Position numbers and translations under genes: made by a program
In this document: piece by piece, positions 1 to 11,924 of the stretch
Layout: the number at the start of each line of letters is the position of its first letter
How positions within the stretch are numbered: position 1 is the stretch's first letter
Notes under the pieces: model-generated
The model's input: the letters and a program-made list of their open reading frames with translations, nothing else
What the model was told of the DNA's origin: nothing
Databases searched by the model: none
From: Anniella stebbinsi
Lineage: Eukaryota > Chordata > Lepidosauria > Squamata > Anniellidae
Length of the DNA stretch: 64,000 bases
Direction of reading: 5' to 3'
Assembly (NCBI GenBank): GCA_029215795.1
Contig: JARDYH010000002.1
Location: 15,493,001-15,557,000, forward strand

Positions 1-2266
1 CTCTGGCTGGTGTTGACTAAAATCCGGAATAGATTCACAGCCCCACTCAAATCGGGAGCACCAGCCTTCTCTGTTGGAGGTATTTAAGAGCCTAAAACTC
101 CAGCCCAACCCTAACTGCTACCTGAATTAGCCACCCCCAGGTGTCCATTGCACCCTGAAGACTCCTGCTCATAGTCTGGGTAGGGAAACAGACCAAATGA
201 ATACAACCATTTCTGACGTTGAAGGGATGAGCAAAAGCCTGCCGTGAAGGCAGGTAGCGGTAAAATTGTACCACTTCAGGGTGCAGGTGGGAGACCCATG
301 CAATCGAATTTTCCTCCATTTTTAATAATAAAAAATCTCCACCCAGAGAAAACTAGAACATATGGGGAAGATTAATCCTGAGCCCTTCTCTCTGAGAGAC
401 TCGTTTTATGTTCAGAGAACTTTTTTTGCATAGAGGAGTATTTGATCATATGGAGACCTCAACTGGGGCTTGCCTTTATGCCCTGTTTAGCCCATTCTGG
501 CTGTGCAGTGGTGCTGCGTTGTTCATACGGCGCAGCCACAAACGTGCAGCCCAAAGCTCTGCTTTTTCGCGGTGTCCATTTACTGAGATTTTTAAAAGTT
601 GCTCCGAGGTCATCACGCTGCTTCCTTTGTCTCTTGGTGGTGGCCTCGCTTCGGGTTGAGCTAGTGGGTGTTCCTCGGCACGGATCAAAGTCTAGGGGAG
701 GTCCAGGTAAGCATGGGAAGGCAGGGCAGAGGGCAGGCAGCGGGACTGACAAGCCAAAAGGCCGCCGGTGCTGTGGCTTTTCCAGCCGGATAACCCACGC
801 TCCCTCCTGCCATCAGGATTTAGCGCTCCCACAAAATCCCGCAGCTGCGAAGCTGTGGGATTTTGTGGGAACCAAGCAGCAAAGCGTTGTTGTAAAAACA
901 TCCCCCTGTACTCTGAAGGAACAGCACAGATACAGACTCACCCCATCAGTGAAAGCCAGGCCTTCCTTTACAAGCATTATCTTGTAACATACAGAAGGGC
1001 CTGTTTCTGGAAGTAAGAGGCACCTGGAATTCCCCCTCAGAGTTCTACATCAATGTAGCTGCAAACGTCCTAAGAGCACATTTGAAGCCACCTTTCTGCA
1101 GATCAATTCATGCCACAGTCCAGACAGGCATCAGCCTGTGATGTCTGGCATTTCTCGATTCAGTCATCTGTGGTCACCCCCAGTCTGGGCTTGAGATTAG
1201 CCTGTGAATTGGGGTCAAGAAACATCTGGCAAGCCTGTCCTAGAGATATGAGAACACAGACAGAAGTCAGGAACGCCCATTTTCTCCCTTGTTCTGCTTC
1301 TCAAACTTCTCAGTATAAAAAGCAAGCGATTTAGCCTTTGTCAGTTTACTAACACATTAAGTTGGAAAAGAGAGAACTATCCTGGAGTGAGTTTAAAATG
1401 GTATGAGAGAAGTTTTTACTTCTTCATGCTCAAGGCCAAACTAGACACAACGTTAAATGTGTCTTTATTTCAAAAATGTATATCCCATTTCCACGAAGAG
1501 AAATCAATTATATTTAAAAACAATGCATTACCCTAAGGTTTCTAACGATCAAAAGCATTTTAAAACCACGTAGTCAACATAACAAACCAGAAAAGAGCAA
1601 CAGTTTTTGAGTACAGCAGTAAAAAAAGAAGGGGTTTCTTTTCCAAAGGCATACAGCATCAGCTTGGAGAGGGGTGAAAATTATTGGGCTAGAGGGAGGA
1701 TTTAACCGGCCTTTCCTTGTTGTGGTCCGGAGGAAAATCCCTCCTCCAAAGGTGCTCTGGGGAGGAAATCCTCCATTGGAAGAGTCCTGGAAGAGTTCCC
1801 AAACTAAACTGAGGGCTTGGAAGGTGTCATCCCATCTCTGCCCCCCCCTCACGCCATTCCCCATGGCTAAACTCTCCCCATTCTGTTCAGCAAGAGAAGC
1901 GGTGGCAGGATACAAAAAAAGGACTTTCCCTTTCTCTCTGCCTCTTTCTCCCCCTCCTCAGTTTGCCCCCATCACCCAAAGTAACGCCGGGCACGCTGAG
2001 CTCTTTAAAGAACCACATGCCCCAGAGTTCGCCATATCCCTTCACGCCACCAGCCAGGTCGCACCGAGGACCACGGTGCTGTGAAATTGTTCCAGTTTTG
2101 AACTGACTTATTTTTTCGCTGCATCCTCAGATCTGCCCCGGGGTGGAAAAGAGGAAGTATCCAATTTAAGAGATTACTTGCTGGTTAATATTAAGATAAT
2201 TACATCTGTCACAGAGAATAAGCATTCTGTTGGAAGGGATGAAGTCCTTTCCCACCACAGACTCAC

Positions 2267-2444
2267 CTAATATCCTCATCTGTAACAATGAAGGCTTTGC
2301 AGAGAGGTTGGGATGTGTTAAGCCACACAGCTGGGTTCTTTTCTACCGCGGCAGAGAGCTGTCCCGTGATGGGGGCAGAACTCGTGTGCAATGCGCTGGC
2401 AACAGCCGACAGGAGGGTGTCATCGTTGCTCCCGGGACCAACTC
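2267..2444 (-). CDS. MBD2: MBD2 exon 5
   Basis: 178 bp. The acceptor tattctag|GAGTTGG completes the glycine split by exon 4, and the donor ATTAG|gtgagt is close to consensus. The product is GVGPGSNDDTLLSAVASALH, TSSAPITGQLSAAVEKNPAV, then WLNTSQPLCKAF and IVTDEDI, with AG of an arginine codon left for the next exon. This is the most conserved stretch of the C-terminal half of MBD2/MBD3. The following coiled-coil segment, which pairs with p66/GATAD2 in NuRD, was searched for in 1-2266 on the minus strand and is not there. The gene therefore continues left of the window. Confidence 0.96.
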
Positions 2445-2859
2445 CTAGAATACGAATGCAAGAAGTTCCCATTGAAATTCATCACAGCAGGATTCAAGGA
2501 CACCAAATCTGACTCTGACCCCAAAGCCAGGGCCTCCCGTACCTAACTTCCAAACAGTTGATTTTTTATAAGGATATGCAATGGGGGGAAAGATACAGTA
2601 TTAAATTTGTGCTCAACTCCTTTCATTTCATTACACATTAGTTTAAATCACTTTCCACCCACATGTTCTCTTTTTCCTAGGGATTTCGCGGCCATTCCCG
2701 GAACTAGACAGTCGCCTGCAGCCATCCACAGCATTCTGAGAAAATGGCTAATTCCGGCTGCCATAGTTTACAACACTAAATCTCCAGCAGTTCAGAGAGG
2801 ACGCTGAGCAGCTCAGCAGCGCACACGGAGGCCTCAGAGAAGGCCCACAGGCGGGCAAG

Positions 2860-3062
2860 CAGGGAGGGGGCAGCGGCTGGCCATTGGGCCAAATCAGCCC
2901 AAAGTGGTTCATCTGCTTCAGGCCAAAGTGGCTCAATCTGGTCCCAAACCAGATTCGGGCTGAGGTGGGCCAAATCGGCCCGCTTCAATTCGGATTCGGG
3001 CTGAGGTGGGCCAAATTGGCGATTCGGATTCAGACTTCGGGACCAAGGCAAAGCACAGCCCT
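2860..3062. repeat. Possible relative of the GATCGG elements
   Basis: Repeated words gggccaaatc, gattcgggctgaggtgggcc and attcggattc, ending gcaaagcacagccctaattc, resemble an end of the GATCGG type (TAGGG.TGTGC reversed). No left end or duplication was found. Tentative. Confidence 0.4.
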
Positions 3063-3341
3063 AATTCTTATGGACTGGCTCACATATGCATGTTCAACAA
3101 CAGATAGCTGCAGTATTAAGTGATGACCTGCATATGTGAATGAGGTCATAGATCATACGCTACAGAAAGAATAATCACACAAGTAACATCACGCACAAGC
3201 ACACTTTTTGGTGGATTCCGTTCACACAATCACCTCCAAGTCAAGGGATGTAGATGCATGTATGAGCCATTCCAAGGGACCCCAGTTTGAGAATCACTTG
3301 ATTTATTAGAGCGCATTAAATGTCACCGAGGCAAAGAGTAC

Positions 3342-3432
3342 CTTGAAGGCCTTTAGGCAGCTCCATAGATTTTATGATCTGCTCACTCACATCGGATGCA
3401 CTTAAGCCTTGCAGCCTCTTCTCCCAGAAAAG
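3342..3432 (-). CDS. MBD2: MBD2 exon 4
   Basis: 91 bp. The acceptor atctttcag|CTTTTC and the donor CAAG|gtactc are canonical. It encodes LFWEKRLQGL, SASDVSEQII and KSMELPKGLQ, plus one base of the next glycine codon. The segment is conserved in MBD2 and MBD3 and lies in the NuRD-binding part of the protein. Two conservative changes from the mammalian form are visible (DVSEQ for DVTEQ, IKSME for IKTME). The exon is too short to stand out as an open frame, but its junction phase with exon 5 (G|GA) is exact. Confidence 0.95.
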
Positions 3433-3569
3433 CTGAAAGATTGAAGGGCCTGATTAATATATATATTTATATATATTTAAAAAATGGGTACATCTCGAAT
3501 GCCAAAACATTGCAGAAAGGAGACCAGACATTCATTATATTAAGCATTAACTTTACCCTGCTACAAAAG

Positions 3570-3695
3570 GGGTGAGCAACGTGGGGCTCTCCAGATGTTT
3601 TGGCCTACAACTCCCATCAGCCCTGGTCAGCATGGAGAGGAATGATGGGAGTTGTGGTCCTCCAAATTCTTGGCCTACAGGTTGCCCAGCCCTGC
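3570..3695. repeat. Palindromic repeat with ACTACAACTCCCA words
   Basis: gctctccagatgttttggcc and tacaactcccatcagccctg face an inverted counterpart (atgatgggagttgtggtcct). Confidence 0.65.
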
Positions 3696-3917
3696 ACTAC
3701 AAAAACACTATAACGCTGGCAGATAGTCAAGTCCGCAGCATGCAGGCGCTCTTAAGGCAGGGGTTCACAACCTGCAGCCCCCAAGGACATTACTGTGTCT
3801 CCCCAAAGGTCCCTGACTCCCACACACACACCAAATGCCAACCATGCTCTCCACTCCAGAGATCCTCACAGAGATCATTATTTCCTGCCATTGCTAAGCA
3901 GCAAGGAAAGAACTAAG

Positions 3918-4068
3918 AACATAGGAAGCTCACTTCTACTGAGCCAGACTATTGGTCCATGTAACTCAGTGTTGTCAACACTGACTGGCAGTGGCTCTCC
4001 TGGATTTCAAGCAGTTTTTCCAGCCCTACCTGGAGATGCCAGGGATCGAACCTAGGGCCTTCTGAGCC
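3918..4068 (-). mobile_element. tRNA-derived SINE (type with 'ggttcaatccccggca')
   Basis: Reverse of the 40.4-kb copy: aagaacataggaagctcac, tactgagccagactattggt, cctggagatgccagggatcg and aacctagggcc (B-box region). Confidence 0.7.
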
Positions 4069-4346
4069 ACAGCCCCTCCCTCCCTCACTGAATCAGGATC
4101 ACTGGGGCATTTGTACATGTGTGGCCTCAAGCCAGCATCTTCAAGTCTAAAAGGCTGTGCGCCCCTGTTTTAAAGAGCCTGCTATGGCCTGAAAGTGCGT
4201 TGGGCCAACACCTTGCTGAAGCTAAGCAGGTCTAGGGCTGGTCACTGCTTGGAGGGAGACCACCTGGGAACTACATGTAGCCACCTGAAGTTCTGCGATG
4301 CAAGAAAGGTGGGATATAAATGTAATAAATAAAATAAAACCTTGTA

Positions 4347-4452
4347 GTATCAGCGGAAGCACCCTGGATAGCTCCTTCAGACTTCTGACTGAAACCCGGA
4401 GCAGATTCACCACCCCACTGACATTAGAGTCACCAGCCTCCACTGTATAGGA
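4347..4452. mobile_element. Partial CAGTGGAGG element
   Basis: Only the half ending 'cactgacattagagtcacca / gcctccactg' is present. A similar half occurs at 15-82. Confidence 0.65.
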
Positions 4453-5687
4453 TCCACACATGTTTAACAGCACAAGGGATGGTTTGGGTTATTTGTTTGC
4501 ATTGCAAATATTTATACGCCATGTATCAGGTATAAGCGACCCCTCAAAACAGCTTACAGGAACACCGCTGGTGTAATAGTAAGAGTGGAAGGGCAGGCGC
4601 TCTTCATGGCCCTGCCCCTCAAGGACTGTCCAAAAGAGGCAGGCTGATGTGTCGATCCAGATCAGCATATCCAGTTCTAGCAGTTTTCACCTCCACCGGG
4701 AGCAGGTCTTTTGAAAACTTAGTGGGTCTGAATTTCCCATTCACGACCAAATCCCCCCACCTACCCAAATTTTGTGCCTTGCAAGAGGGAACAATCTTGT
4801 TGCCGGGAACAGACATTTCCCCTGCCCAGCTCCTTTGAGGATCACAGCTAAGTTCAGAGGAAACAGGGAATTCTGGGGGGAGGAGATGATGTCGGTGTCC
4901 CCCCCCCCAATAAAAAAATTGCCGGCGCTGAGTCCCTGCCTCCACGACCTCACTGAGGGATATGAAAACAAAGCATCGATTCAAAAACCCTACGTTCGCT
5001 GCCAGGGCAGATGCCGCATGCCGGGTCTTGCTGGAGCTTTGCAGCTAAATAGAAATGATCCACTGGAAAGTTGACCTGCGTCAGTCCAGCAAAACGAATG
5101 GCAGCTGCCCGAGAACATTAAGGCCATCCGTTCATTCGGATGGGATTCGTGCAGGACAGATTTTCCTCCGATTGCTCCCGCATAGCTGAATGTTAGAGCA
5201 GCGACTCGTTTCGCCTACTCGAAACTGATGGCAAAACGATTCAACCTCTCCGTTCCGCTTTCATACATATATGCACGCTTTACATATACACGCGCGCCTT
5301 TACGCCTCCCTTTTGCTACTGCAAGTGCTCTTTCATAATTAATAACCTGGAGTTTTAATTTTAATCAGCTCGAGTGCTTGGCTACTTTCAGTATGCCTGT
5401 GCTCCTGTCAGCCCCATGTTCAAACTAAAGGGGGACTTTTAAAGACAGGCTACCGGTAGATGCCTTGTTAAATGCCCTTTCTCCACTGCTGTAGTCCTGG
5501 GTGAGGGGAGGAAGACCCTTTTTGTGGGAAAATGAAAATACAAGCATCAGGGGAGGGATTTTCCTCAGGACCAAAATGGGGAAAGAAAGGGTTAGATTCC
5601 CCCCCACAAAACTGCTGTGATCCTGATAATAATCAGACCCCCCCCCCCCAGCTGATGTTATTATGATGTTAGCTGGGAGCTAGGAAC

Positions 5688-6112
5688 ATTGGAAGCTGTC
5701 TTATACTGAGTCAGGCTACCTCCACAAGGGCGCTTTAATGCTCTTTGAAGGCTCATTATAAATTTTACCTTCACACCAGCGGAGCGCAAAACGGGCGCAG
5801 AGGCGCGTTATCTCCCGGATTATGCGCATTATCGAATGCGCGTTAAATAGCGACTTTTATTTTGCTCCGGCCGTTAAAGCGCATTTTCGCCGTGTGAACA
5901 AGCGATTATGCGCATTAACTACATGTAAAGCGCTTTTTGGACATCAATTAATGCGCTTCGCCGCCTCTCGCCGCCTCCCGTGCAGAGGGATTAGGAGTAA
6001 ATGCGCCTCCGCGATAATGCGCATAATCCCCGAACCGGGCGCAAAAGCGCATCCTTGTGGAGGGGGCCTCAGACCATGGGTCCGTCTAGCCACTATTGTC
6101 TCCCTGTGACAT
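5688..6112 (-). mobile_element. tRNA-derived SINE split by GCGC-rich copy 1
   Basis: gaacattggaagctgtctta and tactgagTCAG (to 5714) join to TCAGaccatgggtccgtcta from 6069 to give the usual SINE 3' part. Confidence 0.7.
5715..6068 (+). mobile_element. GCGC-rich MITE, copy 1 (354 bp)
   Basis: Ends GCTACCTCCACAAGG ... CCTTGTGGAGGGGGCC form short inverted repeats, flanked by the direct repeat TCAG (5711-5714 and 6069-6072). The interior is dominated by ATGCGCATTA/AAAGCGC motifs with CpGs largely intact. It interrupts a tRNA-derived SINE (5688-5714 + 6069-6112). No transposase is encoded. Superfamily undetermined. Confidence 0.85.
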
Positions 6113-6129
6113 CTGAAACAGGAGAGGCA

Positions 6130-7055
6130 GTGCCTAAACTCAGTCATGGGCTGGATGAGGGCCAATACACTGAAGATGAATCCTGGCAAGACGGAAGCCC
6201 TGTGGGTGAGTGGTTCCTGAGTCTGGGAAATAGGCTCATTGCCTGTTCTGGACGGGTTTGCACTCCCTCTGAAAGATCAGGTTCGTAGTTTGGGGATACT
6301 CCTAGATCCATCATTGTCACTGGAGGCCAAAATGGCTGCCACAGCTCCGAGTGTCTTTTACCAGCTTCGGCTGGTTCACTTGCTACAGCCTCTTCTGGAC
6401 AGGGATAGCTTGGCCATAGTGGTATGGGCATTAGTAACCTCAACACTGGGTTACTGCAATGCGCTCTATGTTTCCCTTAAAGCTGCTCTGGAAGCTGGAG
6501 CTAGTGCAGAAAGCAGTAGCTCGGCTGTTGCCAGGAGCTGCCTCTTTTCAGCATATAACTCCTTTGCAAGGACATTGCACTGGCTACCTACTCGCTACTG
6601 GGCCAGGTTTAAAGTTCTGATACTACCATACAAAGCCCTAAACAACTTGGGACCAGGATACCTGAGAGTGCCTTCTCCCTTACCAACCTGCCCGATCACT
6701 GAGGTCATTGGAGGGCATGTGTCTGGTGGTACCACATGGACCTGTGGCCTGACTGGAATCCACCAGGAGAAGAGCCTTTAGTATAGTGGCCCCTTCTCTG
6801 TGGAACTCTCTGCCTCTGGAGGTCAGGCAGGCGCCGACACTAGGCTGCTTCCGGTGCCTCCTGAAAACAACTCTGCTCTGAGAAGCCTTCCTCAATTGAC
6901 CAGCCATTGTTTTTCTGGTTCCTTTGTTTTTAAATTGAAAAATTTTAATTTGCTTTTTAATCTTCTTTCTTTTACTGTTTATATCTGTGTTCACCGCTCT
7001 TGAATCTGTGTTAGATAATTGAGTGGTATATAAATATTGTAAACAACAACAACAA
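6130..7055 (+). mobile_element. Degenerate L2-like LINE 3' part
   Basis: Translation, with frame breaks, gives LKMNPGKTEALW, then LPLKDQVRSLGILLDPSLSL, VVWALVTSTLGYCNALYVSL and LHWLPTRYWARFKVL: the C-terminal part of an L2/CR1-group ORF2. It ends in the tail 'gagtggtatataaatattgtaaac' region with (CAA)n near 7041-7055. It is a different, older subfamily from the 17-kb element. Confidence 0.8.
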
Positions 7056-7190
7056 CAGGCAGCAATGGCTCTCCAGGGTTTCAGGCAGCATTCTTTCTTA
7101 GCCCTACCTGGAGATGCTGGGAATTGAACCTGGGACCTTCTACTTGTAAGGCAGGTGCTCTATCACTGAGCTATGGTGCCTTGCTTGACC
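7052..7190 (-). mobile_element. tRNA-derived SINE
   Basis: cctggagatgctgggaattg and aacctgggaccttctacttg, then gctctatcactgagctatgg: inverted B box and A box of a tRNA-like head. Confidence 0.75.
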
Positions 7191-7248
7191 TGGCCAGGCC
7201 GGGTGAAGCAAAGAGAAAAACAAGCCAACCATCAATGTCGCTAAGAGG

Positions 7249-7350
7249 GGCGTCCCTAAGCTGGTGCCCTCCAGATGTGTTGGACTGCAGCTCACATCAC
7301 TGGCCATTGGCCACACTGGCTTGGAATTATGGGAGTTGCAGCCCACCCAC
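7249..7350. repeat. Palindromic ACTACAACTCCCA-type repeat, eroded
   Basis: gtgccctccagatgtgttgg / actgcagctcacatca and attatgggagttgcagccca. Confidence 0.5.
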
Positions 7351-7496
7351 CCATGATGAATCATCAGGTTGGATCCAAACCAAGTTAGTTGAACTGAAGT
7401 CCAATTTATTTCAATGGGAATTAAGGAATGACGAATGTGTCTCATTGATTTCAGTGGGGCCTACGTTCAACTAATCTGGGCCCAGCCCACTGAAAG

Positions 7497-7715
7497 CCAG
7501 GGTAGTGTAGTGGTTAGACTGCTAGATATAGACCAGGGAGACCCCAGTACAAATCCATGCTCAGCCACATAGGTTATGGCTAAGCTAGGACCAATTACTA
7601 TCTCTCAGCCCAAGCTACCTCACCAGGCTGATGAAAAGACGAAGCGGTACATGGGAGTTGAGGGGTCATCTTGAAAGAAAGGCAAGATAAAAATGTGTTG
7701 TTGTTGTTGTTACAT
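7497..7715 (+). mobile_element. tRNA-derived SINE with L2-like tail (GTAGTGGTTAGA type)
   Basis: gggtagtgtagtggttagac (A-box region), tacaaatccatgctcagcca, then a tail 'aaaggcaagataaaaatgtg' and (TTG)n. Confidence 0.75.
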
Positions 7716-7928
7716 TTATATCCAACCTTTTTTTCCTCTGGCAAGGAACCCAAGATGGCTTACATGATCCTTCTCCTCTCCTTTTCATCCTCACAACAAC
7801 CCTGCGTGGTAGGATAGGCTGAGAGTCAGTGACTGGCCCAACGAATGAGCTTCATGACCAAGTGGGGACTAGAACCCAGATCTCCTGAGTCCCAGCCCAA
7901 CGCTCTAACCACTACACCACACCAACGG
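7710..7928 (-). mobile_element. tRNA-derived SINE with L2-like tail, inverted
   Basis: tttatatccaaccttttttt, cctcacaacaaccctgcgtg, agaacccagatctcctgagt and aaccactacaccacaccaac. Forms a tail-to-tail pair with the preceding copy. Confidence 0.8.
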
Positions 7929-8619
7929 TAATAAGAATGGAAAAATTCTGCAAATGGAGAAGATATATGGCATCTAATCAAATTATTATGAAACATGCTC
8001 CATTCCTGAAAGTCAAAGCATTCAAGTGCAACTCCTAAAATTTGTTTTTGTTAATGTGCAACCTCCAGTAATTGTTCATTAGGGAAATGACAGTAATTTT
8101 TTAAACCTATTTCATTTAGTTTAAATAGGAACTAAAATGACAGAGTTATCTTCATTTGCCATGTGCATGATTACTGAAAGGCCCTTATAAAATGCTCTCA
8201 TTTAGCTGGTTTTATATCAATTTAGGGTACAAATTATGTCAAATAAGTTAGGTGATCCCTACAGAGCATGCCTGGATTGATAATGTGATGGACGAGCTCT
8301 GTACGTTAACATAATTGCTTCGTTTCAGCGCTCCCCACGCAAGTCATTAATACTTGGTTGTCCAATTAAGATCCGTTTTAAGACAATCATGGCAGCGACC
8401 ACTTGGGTCATGCAGTCGCTCTCACTATTTACAGATTTTGCAGGACAACTCAATTATTTCGTTCCTGTTTTCCTTTGTCAGATCATTTCTTAAAATATCA
8501 GTGGCTTGCTTTGCAAAATGCCTGGATTTTAATAGAAAGGCCAGAAGGGGTGGAGGGAAGCAATGATTCAGGCATTTAGGCATGCTTTCACCTGCTAGGA
8601 AGTTAGGAAGATGCCTTAT

Positions 8620-8730
8620 TATTTGTCTACGTAGCTCAGTCTCATCAACTCTAACTGGTATCTTTTTACTGGAGATTCTGGGAACCGAGACTCTGGGACC
8701 TTCTGCATGCAAAGCATGTAGTTGACACCT
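8620..8730 (-). mobile_element. tRNA-derived SINE, eroded
   Basis: actggagattctgggaaccg, agactctgggaccttctgca and tgcaaagcatgtagttg, similar to the 7.05-kb copy. Confidence 0.55.
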
Positions 8731-9800
8731 GAACTCTAGTGTTCCTTCTGGCACGCCTAGTACCACACACATGACATGAGCTGGGAAATGGTATGGACAA
8801 AAAAGTAAGTCTCAGAGGCGTTGCTGGGGATGGGGGGTGGAATTGGGATGCATAATCTGAGAGGGCTGCCTTTTCTCCTCATCTAAATGTGACTTTTTTG
8901 ATTTATTTAGTTTAACTCAGAAGCAAAGTGCTGAGGATGGGACACACACAAAAGAAGATCAAGACTTTGTTGTTGTTGTTGTTGTTAAAACCCTTTATGC
9001 TGCATTATTAAAGCAGAATAAAGATTTATTGCTTGGCTGGGAATAAAGTAACAGCATTATATCCAGCCAACGCCGGCCCTGCCATTAGGCAGAATGAGGC
9101 AGTCGCTTCATGCGGCAGATGCTGGGAGACAGCAGGAAAGTGTTGCCAGCTGTTTTCAGATGCCGGGGGGAAAGATGTTCCATCCCCAGAATTGAACTAA
9201 GATTCATCTGCCAGTCCAGTTGGCTTTTGTACATGGAATGGGAGCGGGTGCCATCTTGTTCTTTGCCTCAGGCAGCAAAATGTCTTGGGGCAGCCCTGCT
9301 CCCAGCTCTTGGACTGGGTTGCGGCTGAGCCAATTGATGGCTGGCAGATGACAAATTGTAACATTTTTGGCACACACAGTGCAACAAAGACAGGCCAGCT
9401 GATCTAGGTGAAAGCAGGAGTCACACCACAGTGAGAGCATGGACTGCTGTTCTGCCTCCTCCTAGTTGGCTTAAATTCTAGGATGGCTGATCGGCAACAT
9501 TGGAAGGCGTAAGTATGAAGCCCGTGGTTGGCGAAACCCTGCTGCCCCCACTGCCTCCTTCTTCTTTCAGGGCCACCAGGCAGAGCATGCTCTTTCCCAC
9601 TTGAGCAGCTTGGGCTTAGAGAAGCCCCATCTAGACTGGGGGCTCTGGATTGGGTTCTCGGGCCTAGTGCAAGGAAAGGCACCAAGAGCTTCCCCTTCTG
9701 GAAGGCCACCTCAGTCCACAGATAGGAGGGTTCTGTCTGCCACACCCTTCCCCATCAGCCTATGTGCAATTTCGACTCCATGGATCATTGATCTCTCTAG

Positions 9801-10030
9801 TCACATCTACACCAAGCTGGATATTGCACTATGAAAGCGGTATATAAAAGGCAGGAGCCACACCAAGCAGGATATAGCACTACGAAAGCAGAATATGGCA
9901 TGGGTCAATGGGCCCCAACAGTTGTCAGTGCACTTCAGTACTGCTATAAAGCAGTAGTGTGGCTCCTGCCTTTTATATACCACTTTCATACTGCTCTCAT
10001 AGTGCAATATCCTGTTTGGTATAGATGAGG
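9801..10030. repeat. Inverted-repeat element with about 70-bp arms
   Basis: The left arm (catctacaccaagctggata, ttgcactatgaaagcggtat, ataaaaggcaggagccacac) is inverted at 9955-10030 (gtgtggctcctgcctttt ... agtgcaatatcctgtttgg). An inner partial copy lies near 9865-9900. Probable non-autonomous DNA transposon. Confidence 0.75.
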
Positions 10031-10711
10031 CCTCTGTCTCACCTGGCTCCACTGTAAAAAAGGAGTAATGTCTTGCTGGGAGAATGGGACTCCTGCTACA
10101 GCCATGGGCTCTCCTCAGCTTTCTCCCACCCTGGTCAACATTCACAGTAACTTTCAGCTCTCTGTAGTTCTCTTTTGGTAAGGGGAACAAGCCCTTCTCC
10201 TGAGCTTCAGTGGACATCTTTCAATCTTCTAAAAACTACCCTCAAAGGAAAGTTTCCTCTGTCTCCCAGCCATTACATGCAGGCTAAACAGCACAGCATT
10301 GGCTTCTTTGCCAAAGGGACTTTTAGGTCTCCCCCTTCGAAAGATCAAATGTCAAAAGAACATACTTTGAAAAGATGGTCTGCATGACCTCCCTATGGAC
10401 AGGAACCAGTGCATTTCAAAGGTGGAGCTGACAGACTGATTTGGCTTCTAAAGATAACAGAACTCCTTTTTCCTACTAGCTGCTTTCAAGCTGCATTTAA
10501 AAGTAATTGTCTTCTCCTCACCCTGTCTTCCATAGTTTGTAACACCTGCTTTATCAAGTGTGCTAAAATGCTACTACTTCTCAAGTGGACACACAGATTA
10601 GATAGGTTTTATATTCCCCTTTGCATTCATACTGAAAGAGAAGCGGGGATAGGAAGAAATGTTTAGTTTTTAATATTTAAAAGACAACCCTAGCAAATAC
10701 GTGCCCAAGAG

Positions 10712-10833
10712 CTGGACAACCATCTGCCAGGGATGCCTTAAGGTGGATTCCTGCATTGAGCAGGGGGTTGGACTCGATGGCCTCATAGGCCCCTTCCAAC
10801 TCTACTATTCTAGGATTCTAGGATTCTATTCTA
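10712..10833 (+). mobile_element. CR1 LINE 3' end with ATTCTAGG-type tail
   Basis: ctgccagggatgccttaagg, ggggttggactcgatggcct, ccttccaactctactattct and then repeated ATTCTAGG units: a CR1 3' terminus with its octamer tail. Confidence 0.8.
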
Positions 10834-11489
10834 AGAGCATTTTAAGGTGTTATTTATTTAATAGGCTTTATGAATTGTTTATATTTAAAAAAATCCAAGC
10901 GATGTACAAAAACAAGCCTTCATACAGAGGACAAGATTACCTTCCTGGGAATGCGTTTTGAAAAAGGGACCAAAAGCCCAGAAGATTTTTTAAAAACGAT
11001 TGAGAGCACTACAGAGTGGGCAGGATGGCACTGAAGACCTTATTTCGAGCCATGATGAACCTCCAAAATCTTGGGTACCACCAGGAGGACATCTCTTGCT
11101 GAATGCAGCAATTACACAGACAGGTGGGGGGGGGGGGGTCAGGGCATCTCTTAAGTATCAACGGCATTAATGCTGCATTCAGCAGGAGATGTCCTCCTGC
11201 TGGTACCCAAGCTTTTGGAGGTTCCCAAGATTTTGACTGGTATAATTCTGGATTACCAAGATTCAGATGACAATTAAATACACTTGCAGCTATTGAATTC
11301 CTAGAAAAAGAGATGCCCAGGTGTCAAGACCATTTTGAAAGAACATCCTCTAAGCTGGAAGCTCTTCTCCCTGATGCCTGAATATCACAGTTAGAAAGAC
11401 TTTCACTGTTCTTACTTTCAGAACAATCACATACATGTGTGCTAAGAAGTACATCCCGTTCAGTTCAATGTATCCCAGTATCCGAGACA

Positions 11490-11655
11490 GTAAGCTTGTG
11501 AGCACCAGCTGCTGGGGAACATGGGCGGGAGGGTGCCGTTGCACCATGTCCTGCTTTGTTGGTCCCTGGCTGACAGCTGGTTGGCCACTGTTTGAACAGA
11601 GTGCTGGACTAGATGGACCCTCAGTCTGATCCAGCATGGCAGTTCTTATGTTCTT
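11490..11655 (+). mobile_element. CR1 LINE 3' end
   Basis: ctgctggggaacatgggcgg, gtgctggactagatggaccc and gttcttatgttctta. Short 5'-truncated copy. Confidence 0.75.
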
Positions 11656-11924
11656 AATGTGACGTAAATGGGTATTACCAGGTTCAGAACACTCCAGAGA
11701 TGGACTTTCTTCCTCCTATTGTTTATCCACACATCTGAACTTTTATCAAAGAGGTAAAGGCTCTTTGTCAACACTGTCGTACAGAGGAATTTATTTGGGG
11801 CAGGATTTGGGTGGATAATGAATATGAGGGAAACTGAGTTCTGGGTAGGACATTAATTTGGGGGGCACTTAATTTAAGATGACTTGATGTGGGGATGAGT
11901 GCAAATTATTGTCCATCATTGTAG

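Noticed and set aside
442..987. A 181-codon open frame near the left end.
   Set aside because: No similarity to a known protein, no splice context, located in the MBD2 intron to the left of exon 5, and overlapped by comparable frames on the other strand.
1..2266. The last MBD2 exon (coiled coil, KQEERVQQVRKKLEEAL-type).
   Set aside because: No minus-strand match with a splice acceptor was seen in this interval. The exon must be further left.
5822..6109. A frame starting MRIIECALNS and ending in KAHPCGGG is shared by four of the five GCGC-rich elements, which could suggest an encoded small protein.
   Set aside because: Comparing copies 1 and 4 codon by codon I count about 3 synonymous and 11 or more amino-acid-changing differences, the proportion expected without selection. 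Copies 3 and 5 have stops. The open frame follows from high GC and youth.
7500..7560. tRNA-like A and B boxes suggesting tRNA genes.
   Set aside because: They belong to SINE heads: the rest of the cloverleaf does not pair and a LINE-like tail follows. The same holds for the copies at 3.9, 7.05, 21.5, 40.4 and 62.2 kb.
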